A DNA stretch of 64,000 nt from Magnetococcus marinus MC-1 (GTDB taxonomy: Bacteria; Pseudomonadota; Magnetococcia; Magnetococcales; Magnetococcaceae). A model generated the notes under the pieces. It had not been told where the DNA came from and did not search any database. It saw only the letters and a program-made list of their open reading frames with translations. This document shows, piece after piece, positions 37,406 to 46,392 of the stretch. The translations under genes and the position numbers were made by a program. Every line of letters begins with the position of its first letter. Positions within the stretch are counted from its first letter, which is position 1. Location of the stretch: NCBI RefSeq assembly GCF_000014865.1, contig NC_008576.1, positions 1,083,501 through 1,147,500 on the forward strand. Direction: 5' to 3'.

Positions 37406-37628
37406 ACCGACTTTGACCGATTTCAAGCTTAAACGGTGGTAAAGGTTTGATGAAATTTGGCCGTTAAGTAGGTGAGAGCGCCTTGCAAAAGAGGGCTTGT
37501 TGCCTCAGCCAAACAGACAAAAAGAGTATCCATTCCCAGCGGAGTTGGTTAAAAATAGGGGTACCCCTTGATTGTGGGGTTTCCCCCCAAGCTGGTTCAT
37601 TGATTTGCAGTAGGGAAGGAGAGCGTTC

Positions 37629-38372
37629 ATGACCGCACAGTGGCCTTCACCCCCGGGGTTTGGGCCGGTTCGTCCCTTGGACCGGGTACGCCATCGTGGT
37701 TTGGGTCTAAAGGCAGGCTCCCAAGCCTTTGCGCTAAAAAATCCTGCGATCCGCATTGCCTTGAGCGAATTTTTCCCCGCCTGCCGTGACTACCCCATCA
37801 TCTTTGCCCGGACAGCCCCTAGTCTACCGGTCATCCCCATGATCATTACGGGTATCCGACAAGAGGAAAATATCTTTATCTCCCGCAAAGGTAACTGGCG
37901 CAAGCCCTATTATGTGCCAGCCTTTGTGCGTGGGCATCCCTTTTGTTTGGTGCAACTCAAACGGGGTACCACCGCCCAGGGGCAAGCTTCCATGCAACGC
38001 ATTGTCTGTGTGGATGAGGAGATGCTTGAACCCAATGATCGCCCCTTTATCGACTATCGTGGTAAAGATACCCCGGCTTGGATTTATATCAATAAACTGC
38101 TCATGGAAGCCGAGGAGATGAAACCCAAAGGGGAGCGCTTTATCCAGGCATTGGAAGAGCACCAACTGCTCATCGAAATGCATGTGGGGGGCGGGGCGCA
38201 TAGCCATGTGCATATGTTCCGGGTAGATGAAAACCGTTTCCATGCGCTTACCCCAGAGCTGGCCCAACAGTGGTTAAAAAACGGCTATTTACGGCTTATC
38301 CATGCGCACTTGCTCTCTTTGGATAACTTTAACCGCCTTGCGCAGTTACGCCAAAAATGGTTGGAAGGATAG
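37629..38372 (+). CDS. SapC-family protein
   Basis: 247 residues. Typical SapC (PF07277-type) features: IALSEFFPACRDYPIIFAR, LPVIPMIITGIRQEENIFISRKGNWRKPYYVPAFVRGHPF, and the later helical part ending near LLSLDNFNRLAQL. The family is named after an S-layer-associated gene of Campylobacter, but the biochemical function is not known. No signal peptide. AAGGAG precedes the ATG. An 18-bp terminator follows. Confidence 0.85.
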   Translation: MTAQWPSPPGFGPVRPLDRVRHRGLGLKAGSQAFALKNPAIRIALSEFFPACRDYPIIFARTAPSLPVIPMIITGIRQEENIFISRKGNWRKPYYVPAFVRGHPFCLVQLKRGTTAQGQASMQRIVCVDEEMLEPNDRPFIDYRGKDTPAWIYINKLLMEAEEMKPKGERFIQALEEHQLLIEMHVGGGAHSHVHMFRVDENRFHALTPELAQQWLKNGYLRLIHAHLLSLDNFNRLAQLRQKWLEG

Positions 38373-38406
38373 CGCTGTTGGCTTGACCCGCTGGCCCATG
38401 CGACCC

Positions 38407-38449
38407 AAACCACAAAGCCCGCTCGGTGAAGAGCGGGCTTTGTGGTTTT
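38407..38449. terminator. 18-bp perfect hairpin terminator between sapC and the chemoreceptor gene
   Basis: Arms 38407-38424 and 38431-38448 are perfect reverse complements with a 6-base loop, beginning AAACC and ending GGTTT(T): works in both directions. Confidence 0.93.
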
Positions 38450-38469
38450 AAGGCTGTTTTTTGGGTCGC

Positions 38470-40482
38470 CTACGCATCCTCATGCATCTTGAAGAGTTGA
38501 ATGATGTAGTTCAGCTCTTCGGTGGTGGCATAGACCTGCTCGGAGAGCGCATTAATGCGCTCACTAAAGGTGTTGACCTCACCGGCGGAATTTTTGACCT
38601 CCTGCATGGTGCCGCTGATGGCGCGGGAGATGTTGGCCGCCATGGTAAGTTGGTTGGCAATCTCCGCATTGGTGGCGTAGGCTTGGCGCACATTGTTGGC
38701 CATTTCAGCCATATGCCCCGAAGCCTCCGCCACATTATGGGTCACATGGTTAATGCCACGGGAGATGTCGGTAATGTTGCGGCTGACATCCTGCATACCC
38801 TCTGAGGCGCTGTACACGCGGCTGGTGACCGCTTCGGTTTCGGAGGAGGCTTTTTCCATGGCATGGGTGATCTCTTGCAGGGTGTAGCCCTGCTCATCCA
38901 CAGAGCGATTAATGCCAGCATTGGATTTTTCGAGGCTGCTGATCACTTCGGTTACCCGGCTAATCATGCGTTCCACCGCGACGGTGTTATCCTGAATTTC
39001 ATCAATTTGGGCTGCAATCATCTGGGTCGCTTCGGTGGTTTTGCCGGCCAGATCTTTGACTTCGTTGGCCACCACGGCAAAACCCTTGCCTGCATCCCCA
39101 GCCCCGGCCGCTTCAATCGAGGCGTTTAGGGCCAGCATGTTGGTTTGCTCGGCAATATCGTTAATTAAGGCCAGCACTTTGCCAATCTCTCTTGCCGAGG
39201 TGGTCAGGTTATCCATGGCCTGCTTGTTCTCTTTGGCGTAGCTGCTGGCTTGGCTGGATTCGCGCGAAGCCGCTTCGCACTGCTTACGAATCTCTTCAAG
39301 GGAGAGGCTCATGGATTGAACCGAGGATTTAACCCTGCGAATATCTTCGCTGGACCGATCGGCGGCTCCTTGAATCTCTTGCATGGTGGTGCTGGCGGTA
39401 TCGGAGGAATCCACCACGGTGGAGAGGTTGTGGCTGGCTTCGTCGGCGGCTTGGGAGATGTTCTCCATATTGCCGCTGGTATCTTGGGCAAAGGAGGCGA
39501 TGGTATCCATTTTTTGGCTGGCATGCTCCGAAGCCATGGCGATGTTGTCCATCTCTTCGGACATTTTATCTGCCTCTTCCGAGGTGGAGCTGGCACTGTT
39601 TGACATGCTGCTGGCGTGTCCGTGCATATGGCCTGCGGTATCCGCTAACTCCTGGGCTACGTCACCCAGTACGCGGGCGCTTTCGCGAACATGGCCTAAA
39701 ACTTGGCCAATATTGGCCGCCATCTTGTTCAACGCTTGGTCGATGCCGGAGGATTGCCGTCCATCCTTACCAAAAATGGTCAAATCCCCCTCGGAAAATT
39801 GCCAAGCCCGTTTGGCCAAATCCTCAGGGTCACCCCCTAGCCGTGTGAGCACGTTGTTCATGATGAGAAAGATGAGCGTGCCGACAAACAGCATGGCTGT
39901 CACCATTCCGACGATGGTAAACCAAAAGGCCGTGCGCGCACGACTGGCAGCCAGGGCACCGGCTTGGGTGCGGGCAACCTCAATTGAGGTTAGCGTGGTG
40001 TAGATAGATGAACTGGCCGCTGCGGTCAGGTTATGAAAAACCTTGGCTTGGGCGGCAATGGCCTCTTTATCGCCGATCTTAATGGTCTCAATAAGCGTAT
40101 TGGCTGCGGTGAAGCTGTTGGGGTAGTGCTCCCCTACCGTTTTGGCTAAACGAATGGGCTTGCCCACATTGGGCGTGTTTTGAAACGCTTTGAATTGAGC
40201 GGCTGCCCCTTGCGCCAGACTGGCCAGTTCTTGCTGTAGAGGGGCAATCGCTTCACCCGCTAGGGTGCGGGTAATCGTGTGCTGAGTGCTCTCCAAGTTG
40301 AGCAGCATTTTGTGCAGCAGCGTGGCTTTTTCGCCATAGCGCTTTAAGTCGTAGGTGCGCTCTACCTGATTTTGGGTCATGGAGAGTTGCAGAATTCCAA
40401 ATAAAATCACAACCACCGACATAACCACAAAGCCAATGATAAAGCGGCTTTTAAGGTTGAACTGTTTATAGTGCCCACTCAC
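38470..40482 (-). CDS. Methyl-accepting chemotaxis protein (transmembrane)
   Basis: 670 residues. Transmembrane helix about 14-33, periplasmic helical ligand domain about 35-185 (four-helix-bundle size), second helix about 190-215, HAMP about 215-270, long coiled-coil signalling domain with hairpin tip [15 protein letters not shown]-type sequence then [12 protein letters not shown]. No CheR-binding pentapeptide at the C-terminus. GTG at 40482 is chosen since AGAGGA lies seven bases upstream; the frame is open to 40548. Transmits an unknown stimulus to CheA/CheW; no chemotaxis operon is nearby. Confidence 0.94.
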   Translation of the reverse strand: MSGHYKQFNLKSRFIIGFVVMSVVVILFGILQLSMTQNQVERTYDLKRYGEKATLLHKMLLNLESTQHTITRTLAGEAIAPLQQELASLAQGAAAQFKAFQNTPNVGKPIRLAKTVGEHYPNSFTAANTLIETIKIGDKEAIAAQAKVFHNLTAAASSSIYTTLTSIEVARTQAGALAASRARTAFWFTIVGMVTAMLFVGTLIFLIMNNVLTRLGGDPEDLAKRAWQFSEGDLTIFGKDGRQSSGIDQALNKMAANIGQVLGHVRESARVLGDVAQELADTAGHMHGHASSMSNSASSTSEEADKMSEEMDNIAMASEHASQKMDTIASFAQDTSGNMENISQAADEASHNLSTVVDSSDTASTTMQEIQGAADRSSEDIRRVKSSVQSMSLSLEEIRKQCEAASRESSQASSYAKENKQAMDNLTTSAREIGKVLALINDIAEQTNMLALNASIEAAGAGDAGKGFAVVANEVKDLAGKTTEATQMIAAQIDEIQDNTVAVERMISRVTEVISSLEKSNAGINRSVDEQGYTLQEITHAMEKASSETEAVTSRVYSASEGMQDVSRNITDISRGINHVTHNVAEASGHMAEMANNVRQAYATNAEIANQLTMAANISRAISGTMQEVKNSAGEVNTFSERINALSEQVYATTEELNYIIQLFKMHEDA

Positions 40483-41185
40483 GGTTATGTCCTCTTTTCT
40501 ATGGTATGGAGGCTCTTCACTTTTTAAGTATGTTTGGCATAAACCCATGGCGGATGGCTGTCGCGATCTTTAATGACCCCATGCCAAGCCTTGCGCGACC
40601 CTGGGTAATAGATAGGGTCACGGACAATTTGGATACCATCCAACGCCCCTATTCCTGACAGCTTGTCAGTTGTCCCATGGTGCGATATTAGGGTAACAGA
40701 CGGAAACAAACCAAAAATCCATTTCTGTCATTCTTACACATGTTGCAAATCAAAAGCCAACTTCGATTTTTGTTTTTGTCAATTTAAGGGTTGTGGCGGG
40801 GGGGCGTAATCATTTGTGAGCAGAAATATTTATCATGGCATGAAATTTTTTGTATAGGGTGATTACCCGATAGGCTGATTTTTTTCTGGTAAAAAAAGGC
40901 AAATGGAGGTTATGTGAACAGTGCACGAAAATATATACTTTTGTAAATGAGGGGCATATCCACGAATCGCTGTTGCGGATAAGTGGTTAGGGAACTTTTT
41001 CAACTTACAAAATTATGGGGTTGTGTGGAGTTGGCGAAAAGTTGGCTTAACTCCTGCGGGGGATTCGTCGATGAATGGATTTATGATTAAGGGGTCGCGT
41101 GTCTGAACAGAATGGCTTGACGCTACGCAGAGCTTCGGATCCGACAGTCGGGTTAAACGCTGGTTTGAGGGATGGACGGGGAATC
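40483..41185. other. Long AT-rich intergenic region, chemoreceptor / fadL-like gene (703 bp)
   Basis: The longest gap in the window. From about 40690 to 41000 it is notably AT-rich with T- and A-tracts (e.g. near 40770, 40850 and 40885). It must carry promoters for both divergent genes. I see no RNA gene, riboswitch or convincing promoter. GACGGGG lies five bases before the fadL-like start. Confidence 0.5.
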
Positions 41186-42650
41186 ATGAAATCGAACATT
41201 AAATATCTATTGATTGCTGCTGGAGCGGTCTCTGTTGGCGCCAATGTGGGTACAGCTCACGCTACCAATGGTATGAACTTGGAGGGCTATGGTGCCCGTT
41301 CCCACGCCATGGGTGGGGCCTCGATGGCCTACGACACCGGTAACTCGGCCGCCATGAACAACCCGGCTACCCTGGGTTTGTGGGAAGGCGATCGTCGTCT
41401 GGGTCTGGGTCTGCGCATGCTGGGTCCCGATGTGGAGCTGAAGAGCAACACCTCTTCGGCTCAATCCGATGGTGACGCCTATTTTATGCCCTCGCTCTCC
41501 TATGTTCGTCGTTCAGGTAAGTGGCGTTATGGCTTGGCCGTCTTGGCACAAGGTGGCATGGGTACCGAGTTTTAAAGAGGGGACATCGCTCTTCTCGGAT
41601 ACCAATTTGTGGGATGACATGTCTGGTTTGGGTGGTGCAGATGCCAACGGTACCCTGAGTGGCAAAGAGCAGCGCTCTGAGCTTGGGGTGGGGCGTTTTA
41701 TGCTGCCTTTCTCCTACCAAGTCAACGAAAAGTTGAATGTGGGCGGTAGTGTGGATATGGTCTGGATGGGCCTGGACCTACAGATGGATATCGACGGTAA
41801 CCAATTCCAACAGCTCTATGCCAATGGCCAATTTAGCGGCTCCATGGTGACCACCATGGCCGGTATGTTGGGTGCCCCCATCGTCGACATGAACTGGGCG
41901 CGTTTCGATTGGACCAACGGCAGCGATATGTTCGGCGAAGCCGATGGCATTGGTGCCGCGTTTAAGGTTGGTTTTACCTATAAAGTCAATCCTAAATTGA
42001 CCCTTGGTGGTACCTACCACTCCCAGACCGCGATGCAGGATCTAACCTCCAAAAACGCGAAAGTGTGGTTTAACGTCGATATGGGTGGTGGCGATACCTC
42101 CATCCCTGTGACCGGTAAGATCACCGTCAAGGATTTTGAGTGGCCCCAAAAGGCAGCCTTCGGTGCCGCTTACGAGTACAGCGATAAATGGATGTTCGTC
42201 GGGGATATCTCCTGGACGGACTGGTCCAGCACCATGAAAAAGTTCTCCATGTCGTTTCAATCCGACGCCACCCAGGCGGATGCAAACGCGGCCGGCTTTG
42301 CCAACATGACCATGGATGCCTTCCTCTACCAGAAGTGGGATGACCAGTTTGTGCTCTCGCTGGGTACGGAGTATAAGGCCACAGAAAAACTGGCACTCCG
42401 CGCCGGTTTGAACTTGGCGGATAATCCTATCCCCAACACCTATTTGAACATGCTCTTCCCAGCAACGGTTAAGAGCCATATCTCCGGCGGTTTTGGCTAT
42501 GACTTTGGCAAAGGGAGCAAAGTGAACGCTTCGGTGGTCTATGTGCCCAACAGCAAGGCCATCTCGCTGAACTCGACCAGTGCAAACGATGACATTACGG
42601 TAGAGCACAGCCAACTGAGCTGGAGCTTGAATTACAGCTACGAGTTCTAA
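41186..42650 (+). pseudogene. FadL/OmpP1-family outer membrane porin, interrupted by a +1 frameshift
   Basis: Two overlapping frames make one FadL-type protein. Frame 1 (41186-41575) gives a signal peptide (to about AHA-TNGMN), then the FadL-typical NLEGYGARSHAMGGASMAYD and NNPATL; it stops at TAA 41573-41575 just after GGMGTEF. Frame 2 resumes exactly there (KEGTSLFSDTNLWDD...) and runs to 42650, ending in a beta-strand with terminal Phe (LNYSYEF), the usual outer-membrane signal. Dropping one T from the TTTT at 41570-41573 restores a 487-residue barrel. The family imports long-chain fatty acids or other hydrophobics. It may be a real mutation, a sequencing error or a +1 recoding site. Confidence 0.85.
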
Positions 42651-42672
42651 GCTGTCGCTGTTTTGTGCGGAT

Positions 42673-42709
42673 AAAAAAGCCCTGGTGCCGTATGGTGCCA
42701 GGGCTTTTT
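42673..42709. terminator. Bidirectional terminator between the fadL-like and Sel1 genes
   Basis: A6, stem AGCCCTGG / CCAGGGCT with a 12-base loop, T5. Confidence 0.88.
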
Positions 42710-42734
42710 CTGTATAGGCGGGCTTGATTCCGGT

Positions 42735-43214
42735 TTATTGGCCCATTTGTGCCAAAATGGCCTCCACGCCGAGCTGTGCTTTGAACTGTAGTTCTGCCGT
42801 GGTTGCCTGGCGTAGGGCCGCTAGATTCTCTTGCGCCTCGGCCAAATCATGGCGGGCGGCCAGTTCAAACCAAATCAGCGCTTGTAAGGGGTCGGGCTCT
42901 TGGCCATCACCGCTAAGTAAGTGAATGGCAAGATTGTTTTGTGCTTTGGCATCCCCTGCCATAGCCGCTTGGCGAAGCCACCTCAATCCGGTGGTTGCAT
43001 CTCGCTCTCCACCGATGCCTTGCAGATAGAGCAGGGCCAGATCATAAGCGGCGGGGGCGTAGCCCTGCTGAGCCGAGGCTGCAAACCAGAGTCGTGCGCC
43101 CTCTAAATCCTGCTGTACCTCATCCCCTTGCAGGCAGTAGACGCCAATGCGGTGCTGGGCTTCGGGATCGCCCCCTTCGGCCAGCAGTATCAGGGCATTG
43201 AGATAGCTGCTCAT
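42735..43214 (-). CDS. Sel1-like repeat protein
   Basis: 159 residues made of three to four Sel1/TPR-like alpha-hairpin repeats: GDPEAQHRIGVYCLQGDEV, GYAPAAYDLALLYLQGIGG, GDAKAQNNLAIHLLSGDG, HDLAEAQENLAALRQ. Acts as a protein-interaction solenoid; no signal peptide with this start, so cytoplasmic. AAAGGAG five bases before the ATG at 43214 fixes the start; the longer frame to 43286 is not supported. Divergent from the carbamoyltransferase gene. Confidence 0.85.
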   Translation of the reverse strand: MSSYLNALILLAEGGDPEAQHRIGVYCLQGDEVQQDLEGARLWFAASAQQGYAPAAYDLALLYLQGIGGERDATTGLRWLRQAAMAGDAKAQNNLAIHLLSGDGQEPDPLQALIWFELAARHDLAEAQENLAALRQATTAELQFKAQLGVEAILAQMGQ

Positions 43215-43464
43215 GGAAACTCCTTTGCAACGCTGGCGGGTGCTCTTGGCGGCAAACGCTTGGGCTATGGGGAAGGTTGTTTGCATAGGGATGCAAATTG
43301 GGGGCCTGCTACGGTGCGGTGTTGAAAAGGGAATGCTTCGTGGGATTGGCCCAGTTCGTGTATCCTGTTTAAGGTTTTTCCAAAATGAGGGATGGCAAAA
43401 GGCGTCGTTTTAGGCGTTCATACCGTCAAAACCGCCCAATGGGTGGAGCTTGAAAGGGTAGACC

Positions 43465-45231
43465 ATGCAGGTGATTGTTGGGATCAACGCCTACCACGCG
43501 GATGCTTCGGCGTGCATTGTGGTGGATGGTCGGTTAATCGCAGCGGCGGAAGAAGAGCGCTTTCGACGGATCAAACATTGGGCGGGCTTTCCAGAGCTCG
43601 CCTTGCGCTACTGTCTGCAAGCGGCGGGCGTGGCATTGTCGGATGTGGATGTGGTGGCGGTCAATACAGACCCCAAAGCCAACCTTGGCCGTAAGCTGGC
43701 CTTTACCCTGCTGCGCTGGCCCAGCCCGGCGCTGCTGCTGGATCGGGTGCGCAGCGCAGGCAAACGGGGTGGGGTGGCGCAAGAGCTGGAACGCTTGTTC
43801 CCTGGCACCCCCTTTCAAGGACAAGTGGTGGCGGTGGAGCACCACCGGGCCCATATGGCCTCGGCTTTTTTAGTCTCGCCCTATGACAAGGCGGTGGTGT
43901 TGTCGGTGGATGGTTTTGGCGATTTTAGCTCCACCGTTTGGGGGTTAGGGCAGGGCAGCGATTTTTCCATGGATGGGGCGATCCATTTTCCCCACTCTTT
44001 AGGCATTTTTTATCAAGCGCTCACCCAATATCTGGGCTTTCCCAACTATGGGGATGAGTATAAGGTGATGGGCTTGGCCCCCTATGGTGAGCCCCGCTAC
44101 GTGGATCAATTAAACAAGATCGTGCGGCTGCGGCCCGCCGGGCGGTTTGCCCTGGAGATGCGCTATTTTAAACACCATAAAATCCCCTCGGTGTTCGCTT
44201 GGGAGGGGGGGGCGCCCCGCGTGGCGACCCTCTATAACCGCACCGCACTCGAACCTTTGTTGGGGCCACCTCGGGGTCAAGATCAACCCCTTACAGCCTT
44301 TCATAAAGATCTGGCTCGTTCCATACAGGTGGTCTATGAGCAGGCCCTGTTTCATATACTCAACCATCTGCATGGTCGCTATCGGGTCGACGCCTTGACC
44401 CTGGCCGGTGGTTGCGCCATGAACTCGGTGGCCAATGGCAAAATCACCAGTAACACCCCCTTTAAGCAGCTTTATGTGCAGTCTGCGGCGGGGGATGCCG
44501 GTGGGGCGGTGGGGGCGGCTGTGCAGCATTGGGCGACGCATAATCCGCAGCAGGGGCGCTCCATGGTTATGTCCCACGCCTACTGGGGACCCGCCTACCG
44601 GGAGCATGATATTGCCACGCTGCTGGCAAGCCGTCAGGTGGAAATTGCCGATCAGGGGTGTCAGGTGCAGCAGATGCAAGATGAGCAGCAACTGCTGAAC
44701 TTTACCGCCCAGCGTATTGCCGCAGGCGAGGTGATCGGCTGGTTTCAGGGGCGTATGGAGTGGGGGCCGCGTGCCTTGGGCAATCGCTCCATCCTCTGTG
44801 ATCCACGCCGGGGCGATATGAAAGAGATTTTGAATGTTAAAATTAAACGGCGAGAGTCGTTTCGGCCTTTTGCCCCGGCCATTTTGCGTGAGGCGGTGGC
44901 CGATTGGTTTGAGCGGGAAGATGAGGTTCCTTTTATGATGAAGGTGTTTCCCATCCGAACCGATAAACGGGCATTGATCCCCGCTGTGACCCATGTGGAT
45001 GGTTCTGGACGTTTGCAAACGGTGGAGGCATCGTCCAATCCGCTCTACTACCAGTTGATCCGCCGATTTGGGGAGATAACAGGGGTACCCATTTTGCTCA
45101 ATACCTCCTTCAATGAAAATGAACCGGTGGTGTGCCGTCCTGAAGAGGCGCTTAACTGTTATTTGCGCACCAAAATGGATTGCCTGATTATGGGAAACTG
45201 GGTGATTACCCGTGAGGATGTTCCCTTGTGA
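43465..45231 (+). CDS. Carbamoyltransferase (NodU/CmcH/TobZ family)
   Basis: 588 residues. Two-domain O-carbamoyltransferase. N-terminal Kae1-like domain: VGINAYHADASACIV, AAEEERFRRIKHW, EHHRAHMASAF (metal-binding HxxxH), DGFGDFSS. C-terminal YrdC-like domain: GWFQGRMEWGPRALGNRSIL (family hallmark), RPFAPAIL, ILLNTSFNENEPVV. Uses carbamoyl phosphate and ATP to carbamoylate a hydroxyl on a sugar or metabolite. Its last four bases (GTGA) overlap the start of a sugar-phosphate transferase gene, so a carbamoylated surface glycan is a reasonable guess. Confidence 0.93.
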   Translation: MQVIVGINAYHADASACIVVDGRLIAAAEEERFRRIKHWAGFPELALRYCLQAAGVALSDVDVVAVNTDPKANLGRKLAFTLLRWPSPALLLDRVRSAGKRGGVAQELERLFPGTPFQGQVVAVEHHRAHMASAFLVSPYDKAVVLSVDGFGDFSSTVWGLGQGSDFSMDGAIHFPHSLGIFYQALTQYLGFPNYGDEYKVMGLAPYGEPRYVDQLNKIVRLRPAGRFALEMRYFKHHKIPSVFAWEGGAPRVATLYNRTALEPLLGPPRGQDQPLTAFHKDLARSIQVVYEQALFHILNHLHGRYRVDALTLAGGCAMNSVANGKITSNTPFKQLYVQSAAGDAGGAVGAAVQHWATHNPQQGRSMVMSHAYWGPAYREHDIATLLASRQVEIADQGCQVQQMQDEQQLLNFTAQRIAAGEVIGWFQGRMEWGPRALGNRSILCDPRRGDMKEILNVKIKRRESFRPFAPAILREAVADWFEREDEVPFMMKVFPIRTDKRALIPAVTHVDGSGRLQTVEASSNPLYYQLIRRFGEITGVPILLNTSFNENEPVVCRPEEALNCYLRTKMDCLIMGNWVITREDVPL

Positions 45232-46271
45232 CAGCACTTTTAAGCGCCTTTACCCTCACATGGCTATTGCTGGCTTTGCTGCGCCGGGTGGCCTATCCCT
45301 TGGGGTTGCTGGACCATCCCGATCAAGAGCGTAAATTGCACGATACGCCCACCCCGGTGGTGGGTGGTTTGGCGATTTTTTTGGGTTGGGGGTGTGGTTG
45401 GTGGCTGTTGGTGGATGGTCCCATTGTCCGAGGGGAGGCGGCTCTGTTTATCGGCATGGGTGCTTTGGCGTTGATGGGGGTGATGGATGATCGCTACAAC
45501 CTGAGTGTGCGGTTTCGGCTGTTGGCTCAGGTGTTGGTGGCTTTAATGTTGGATCTGTGGGGTGGGGTGGGGCTGCACCATTTTGGTGATCTGTTGGGCT
45601 TTGGCGTCATTGAGTTGGCACCCTTGGGTACGCTGTTTACCGTGATTTGTGTGGTTGGGGTGATTAATGCCCTCAATATGGTAGATGGGGTGGATGGGGT
45701 GTGTGGTGCCGTGACCCTGGTGGCGATGGTGGTGATGGCGCTGCTCAGTGCCATGGGCGGACGGCAGCAACTGATGCTGTTGGCGTGGCTGTTTGTGGTG
45801 ACGCTGTTGCCCTTTCTCTATTACAACATGCGCACCCCTTGGCGGCCTAGGGCCGCGCTCTTTATGGGGGATGCCGGTAGCATGGTGCTGGGTTATGCCT
45901 TGGCTTGGTTTGCTATGATGTTAACCCAGCAAGAGCCCGCCGTGACCACACCAGGAACGGTATTGTGGGTGGTGCTGGTGCCACTGTTTGATCTGTTTGG
46001 GTCGGTGTTTCGGCGGCTGTTGGCCGGTGAGGGCGCGTTGCAGGGGGACCGGCGTCATCTGCACCACCTGTTGGGGCATTTGGGGGTGCCTGTGGGGGGT
46101 GTGGCGCCTTTGTTGGCGGGTGTGGGAATTTTGGCGGGTGGGGTGCCGCTCCTCTGTGCTTGGTTGCAGGTAAAGGGGCCAGCGCCCTTTTTTTTGGTGG
46201 TTGCCTTGTTCTTGATTTATTTAAAATTCATCCGCCACTATTGGCGTGACCAGCGTAATAAAAAAATGTGA
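45228..46271 (+). CDS. Undecaprenyl-phosphate sugar-1-phosphate transferase (WecA/MraY family)
   Basis: 347-residue polytopic membrane protein (about ten segments). Family motifs: LDHPDQERKLHDTPTPVVGG, MDDRYNLSVRFRLLAQ, NALNMVDGVDGVCG, FMGDAGSMVLGY, and the cytoplasmic loop GDRRHLHHLLGHLG typical of WecA/TagO-type (GlcNAc-1-P) enzymes rather than MraY. Starts lipid-linked glycan synthesis. GTG start inside the upstream stop (GTGA overlap), so translation is coupled to the carbamoyltransferase. Confidence 0.92.
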   Translation: MTALLSAFTLTWLLLALLRRVAYPLGLLDHPDQERKLHDTPTPVVGGLAIFLGWGCGWWLLVDGPIVRGEAALFIGMGALALMGVMDDRYNLSVRFRLLAQVLVALMLDLWGGVGLHHFGDLLGFGVIELAPLGTLFTVICVVGVINALNMVDGVDGVCGAVTLVAMVVMALLSAMGGRQQLMLLAWLFVVTLLPFLYYNMRTPWRPRAALFMGDAGSMVLGYALAWFAMMLTQQEPAVTTPGTVLWVVLVPLFDLFGSVFRRLLAGEGALQGDRRHLHHLLGHLGVPVGGVAPLLAGVGILAGGVPLLCAWLQVKGPAPFFLVVALFLIYLKFIRHYWRDQRNKKM

Positions 46272-46392
46272 GGCATGATCTTTGCGAAGAAAGCGCTGCA
46301 AGTGACGTTTTGCGTGTTCGGCAGGGAAGCTGACCCAAAAGTGTGACGTCATCAAAGAAGGTAAGCGGACTTTCCAAGGAAGGATTGGCATC

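Noticed and set aside
40483-41185. Possible riboswitch or small RNA in the 703-bp AT-rich gap
   Set aside because: I looked for c-di-GMP, cobalamin and similar conserved cores and for terminator-like hairpins and found none.
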